Part shown: positions 61,447-64,000 of the stretch, piece by piece
Layout: each line of letters begins with the position of its first letter
How positions within the stretch are numbered: the first letter of the stretch is position 1
Source of the DNA: Gynurincola endophyticus
Lineage (GTDB): Bacteria > Bacteroidota > Bacteroidia > Chitinophagales > Chitinophagaceae
Length of the DNA: 64,000 nt
Assembly (NCBI RefSeq): GCF_003991195.1
Contig: NZ_RCWL01000007.1
Coordinates: 1 to 64,000, forward strand
Direction of reading: 5' to 3'
Translations under genes and position numbers: made by a program
The notes under the pieces: generated by a model
Database searches by the model: none
What the model saw: only the letters and a program-made list of their open reading frames with translations
What the model was told of the DNA's origin: nothing

Positions 61447-64000
61447 TTAATTTGAACTGATCTTAGCCGTAGCCGATTGATTTCTATAATTCGGTGCATA
61501 ATACGATTCGATAATACTTACTCCATTGTAGAAACTTCCGGTTTGATTAATGAAACACTCATACTCAATGTTATGCGTTCCGGCCGGTAAATTATCAATG
61601 AAGAAATGATTATTAGCGTCTTTGATGCTTTGATAATAGAATAAACGGTTAGTGAATCGATAACCGCTCATTTGTTCTGTCGGCTCCATATTGGCTGCGC
61701 GGTCGTCCTGAATATGAATATACTCCATCGGACGATCTGTGCTGATACTCATCACTACTTTTACTTTAGTACCTACCGGTAATGACTGATTGACTTCCAC
61801 TTTCTTCCAGATATTATTGTCGTTGTAGAAGATGGTTTTATTTATTTTCAGTTCATTGTCGTTCGGTTGAATCTGATCAAAAGGAAGCTGGTATCTCCAA
61901 ATGATATTACCCCAGATCATATTCTTCTGATCGGCATTTTTCACTTTTATTTTGATATTGTCAGATTTGATGTCTTTTGCGCTATATTCTTTATAAATCT
62001 GAATATATCCTTTTTGTACTTCTTTTTCTTTGAAATCAAATTTACTCTTATTGAATTGTACGCTTACCGATGGATTATGTGTAAATGCAATACCGTCTTT
62101 CACAAAGAAAGCTTTGATAATATTCGCTGTAGATGCGGCATTTTCCCAACGATTGGTTTCTTTCAGGCGTAATAACCATTTCTGCATTTGATGAATAGTG
62201 GTAACATCTTCCTGCATGAGGTCGAAGAATTCAATCAAAGAAGCTTGTACGAGCAATTGGTTTTGCGACCAGAAATAACCGCTGATATTTTCTTTCCAAT
62301 ACATTCCTAATGTATCTGAAACGGTTGCTCTGTCTTTTAAAGAAGCCAGAATACGTTTACTCAATGCTTCGTTGTTATTGTTTTTAGCAATCGTACCCAG
62401 CACGGCATCTCCGTAAATAGATAACTTATCCCAGCTGTTATACGCCGCATTTAAATAAGCGTTATGATAAGTTTGATATTCTTTTTCAATCGGCTTTTTA
62501 AACATATCACGCATGTACAGGTACATCAGTGTGGTATTGCTGATATGTTTTGCACTATCATATCTGTATTGTTCTTTTAATGATCTGTCCAGATAATTGA
62601 GTGCGTTGTTGATCATTTCCTGCCAATGTTCTTCGAATGTAATGGCATTCCATTTATTCAATTCACCTAATAATAGTAAGATGTTGGTAGTGATATAAGT
62701 TGAACTGTACTCAGAACCTTTGAACCACGAGAAACCACCATCTAAGCGTTGGTTACCGCGTAGTTTTTCAAAACCCTGGGCAATCTGACTTTGAATCAAT
62801 GTATCATTGAACAAATGGATAATGGCAGCTTTATGAGCTTTTTCATTTTCTGCCTCAGCCAGCCATGGTGAAGACTCAGTAGAAATCGCCTGGAAGGCGA
62901 GATCTTCTAATGTTCCTTTCGGTGTTGTTTTTAGAAGCTCTTCTTTCCATTCTCCCATGATATCTTTAATTGCAGGATTATCCTTTACTATTTTATGGGC
63001 CAGCGCATTTGCATAAATCTGTAACGCATACTCTGTATTGCTTTCGTATCTTACTTTGGCAATATAAGGTAATGAGTTGATCACTTCCCAACTTGGGTTG
63101 AGATGCATGCTTACCATTACCGGTGACTCACCTAAAGTGGATGCCGACAAAGTGGATTTTAATTCAGGGAATTTAAAATCGTAGTTGCCATTACCGCTTA
63201 GATAAAAGTTTCTTGCGGCAGTAATGACGCTGCTGTTCGGTAATACCTGAATTACATTTTTTACAGCATCGGTTAATCCCGGTTGATCGGTATTTACTCT
63301 TAATGTAATTTCAATCTGGTCGAGTAAATCTGCCGGAATGATTCCTCTCAGGTCAATAGCTTTGGTACTATTGGCAGGTACTGAAATTCTGATTGGTTTC
63401 TGATCAGCGAATATTGAAGTGGTATTTTTACCGTCGGATAACAGGTTAGACTGATATTCTAAGGTAGCTTCGATATTCTTATTACTTACATTAATCAGTT
63501 TAGCAACGTAATTGATACTATCGCCCTGGCGTAAGAATCTGGGTACGTTCGTTTCAATCATCAGGTCTTTCTGGGTAATCACTCTGTCGGTAATATAAGA
63601 AAATCCTAAGTCAGTATTATGTGCCAGAATCATCCATTTCCATTCGGTTAATGCATCCGGAATGGTAAAAGTAATGGTCGCTTTTCCATTAGCATCTTTT
63701 TCAATATGCGGATAGAAGAAGGCGGTTTCATTGAAATTTTCTCTCAATGGTCCTTCCTGTTCTTCCTGTTCAGGTGCGGCGGCCGGTGGTGGCGGTGCTG
63801 CTGTATCAAAAGCGGCCTGCGCTTCTTGTTGTACAGGAGCGGCAGCCATTTCCGCCATTTCTCTTTCGCCACCTCTTGCTGCAACACTTCTTACAGTTGT
63901 ATTTTTCATATACAGCCTGTTATAATAGATATTGTATTCGCCTATAGATAAACCAATCAATTCTACCAGGCTATCTGTTTTGATTTCCTTTTTAGGATCG
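61447..64000 (-). CDS. Alpha-2-macroglobulin family protein, C-terminal part
   Basis: The frame is open to the window edge (851 codons seen), so the start and N-terminal domains are missing. The visible order is: a linker with a Pro/Ala/Gln/Glu-rich stretch, the A2M core (FFYPHIEKDANGKATITFTIPDALTEWKWMILAH), the MG10-like region (QGDSINYVAKLINVSN), the all-helical thioester-type domain (GGFSWFKGSEYSSTYITTNILLLLGEL) and a C-terminal receptor-like domain. The CxEQ thioester is absent: the matching region reads SLPYIAKVRYESNTEYALQIYA. Such proteins trap proteases in the periplasm or on the surface; without the thioester covalent trapping is not expected. Confidence 0.88.
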   Translation of the reverse strand, partial: DPKKEIKTDSLVELIGLSIGEYNIYYNRLYMKNTTVRSVAARGGEREMAEMAAAPVQQEAQAAFDTAAPPPPAAAPEQEEQEGPLRENFNETAFFYPHIEKDANGKATITFTIPDALTEWKWMILAHNTDLGFSYITDRVITQKDLMIETNVPRFLRQGDSINYVAKLINVSNKNIEATLEYQSNLLSDGKNTTSIFADQKPIRISVPANSTKAIDLRGIIPADLLDQIEITLRVNTDQPGLTDAVKNVIQVLPNSSVITAARNFYLSGNGNYDFKFPELKSTLSASTLGESPVMVSMHLNPSWEVINSLPYIAKVRYESNTEYALQIYANALAHKIVKDNPAIKDIMGEWKEELLKTTPKGTLEDLAFQAISTESSPWLAEAENEKAHKAAIIHLFNDTLIQSQIAQGFEKLRGNQRLDGGFSWFKGSEYSSTYITTNILLLLGELNKWNAITFEEHWQEMINNALNYLDRSLKEQYRYDSAKHISNTTLMYLYMRDMFKKPIEKEYQTYHNAYLNAAYNSWDKLSIYGDAVLGTIAKNNNNEALSKRILASLKDRATVSDTLGMYWKENISGYFWSQNQLLVQASLIEFFDLMQEDVTTIHQMQKWLLRLKETNRWENAASTANIIKAFFVKDGIAFTHNPSVSVQFNKSKFDFKEKEVQKGYIQIYKEYSAKDIKSDNIKIKVKNADQKNMIWGNIIWRYQLPFDQIQPNDNELKINKTIFYNDNNIWKKVEVNQSLPVGTKVKVVMSISTDRPMEYIHIQDDRAANMEPTEQMSGYRFTNRLFYYQSIKDANNHFFIDNLPAGTHNIEYECFINQTGSFYNGVSIIESYYAPNYRNQSATAKISSN

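Overview
This window looks like chromosomal DNA of a free-living member of the Bacteroidota, most likely family Chitinophagaceae. The reasons are the promoter boxes of the Bacteroidota type (TAnnTTTG with an upstream TTTG), the near absence of Shine-Dalgarno sequences, Bacteroidota-only families (DUF4835, DUF4296, DUF6089, DUF6428, a short omega/Rpb6-like RNA polymerase subunit, an OmpA protein with thrombospondin type-3 repeats) and the order bamD-rpoZ-coaBC-DUF4835-DUF4296. No tRNA, rRNA, CRISPR array, prophage or intact insertion sequence was recognised. The right edge cuts an alpha-2-macroglobulin-like gene.

Layout. 0-8 kb: YegP-like protein, glycine-rich RRM protein, htpG, the rpsF-rpsR-rplI ribosomal operon, an L,D-transpeptidase lipoprotein and recJ. 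8-17 kb: a polyprenyl diphosphate synthase, a major OmpA-type protein, then bamD-rpoZ, an inserted secreted S15-type peptidase, coaBC, DUF4835 and DUF4296. 17-22 kb: succinyl-CoA:3-oxoacid CoA-transferase (scoAB), a three-gene signalling operon (membrane protein, histidine kinase, LuxR-type regulator), a small unknown gene, a 659-bp regulatory-looking gap and a second, paralogous response regulator. 22-30 kb: nitrogen assimilation (gltB, gltD, amt). 30-38 kb: PEP carboxylase (oxaloacetate/aspartate supply) opposite a threonine operon thrA-thrB-thrC preceded by a Thr/Ile-rich leader peptide. 38-43 kb: DUF2167 protein, an ArsR/DUF6428/metallophosphoesterase group with two matching palindromic operators, and a methionine-side operon: SAM-I riboswitch, a QueF-like protein lacking the QueF catalytic cysteine, and a second homoserine dehydrogenase. 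43-56 kb: outer-membrane proteins, uvrA, small lipoproteins, rarA, aspS. 55-59 kb: hsp20, groL, groES. 58-64 kb: MtfA-like peptidase, membrane protein, FAD oxidoreductase, an intergenic repeat block and the partial A2M gene.

How it fits together. The central 22-42 kb forms an amino-acid block: ammonium uptake and glutamate synthesis, oxaloacetate formation, then the aspartate family. Two homoserine dehydrogenases are present and each has its own RNA switch: the ThrA fusion follows a peptide-type leader (threonine/isoleucine), while the stand-alone Hom sits behind a SAM-I riboswitch with a readable terminator/antiterminator (methionine).

Most interesting candidate: the QueF-fold protein between the SAM riboswitch and hom. 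It keeps the Asp and Glu of the QueF site but has Gly in place of the nucleophilic Cys, so it should not be a preQ0 reductase. Its location predicts a new role tied to methionine/SAM metabolism. Other points worth checking are a structured RNA between rpsR and rplI, a palindromic pair of perfect DnaA boxes in the 20.9-21.6 kb gap, and a cluster of TTTACG/CGTAAA sites in the same gap.
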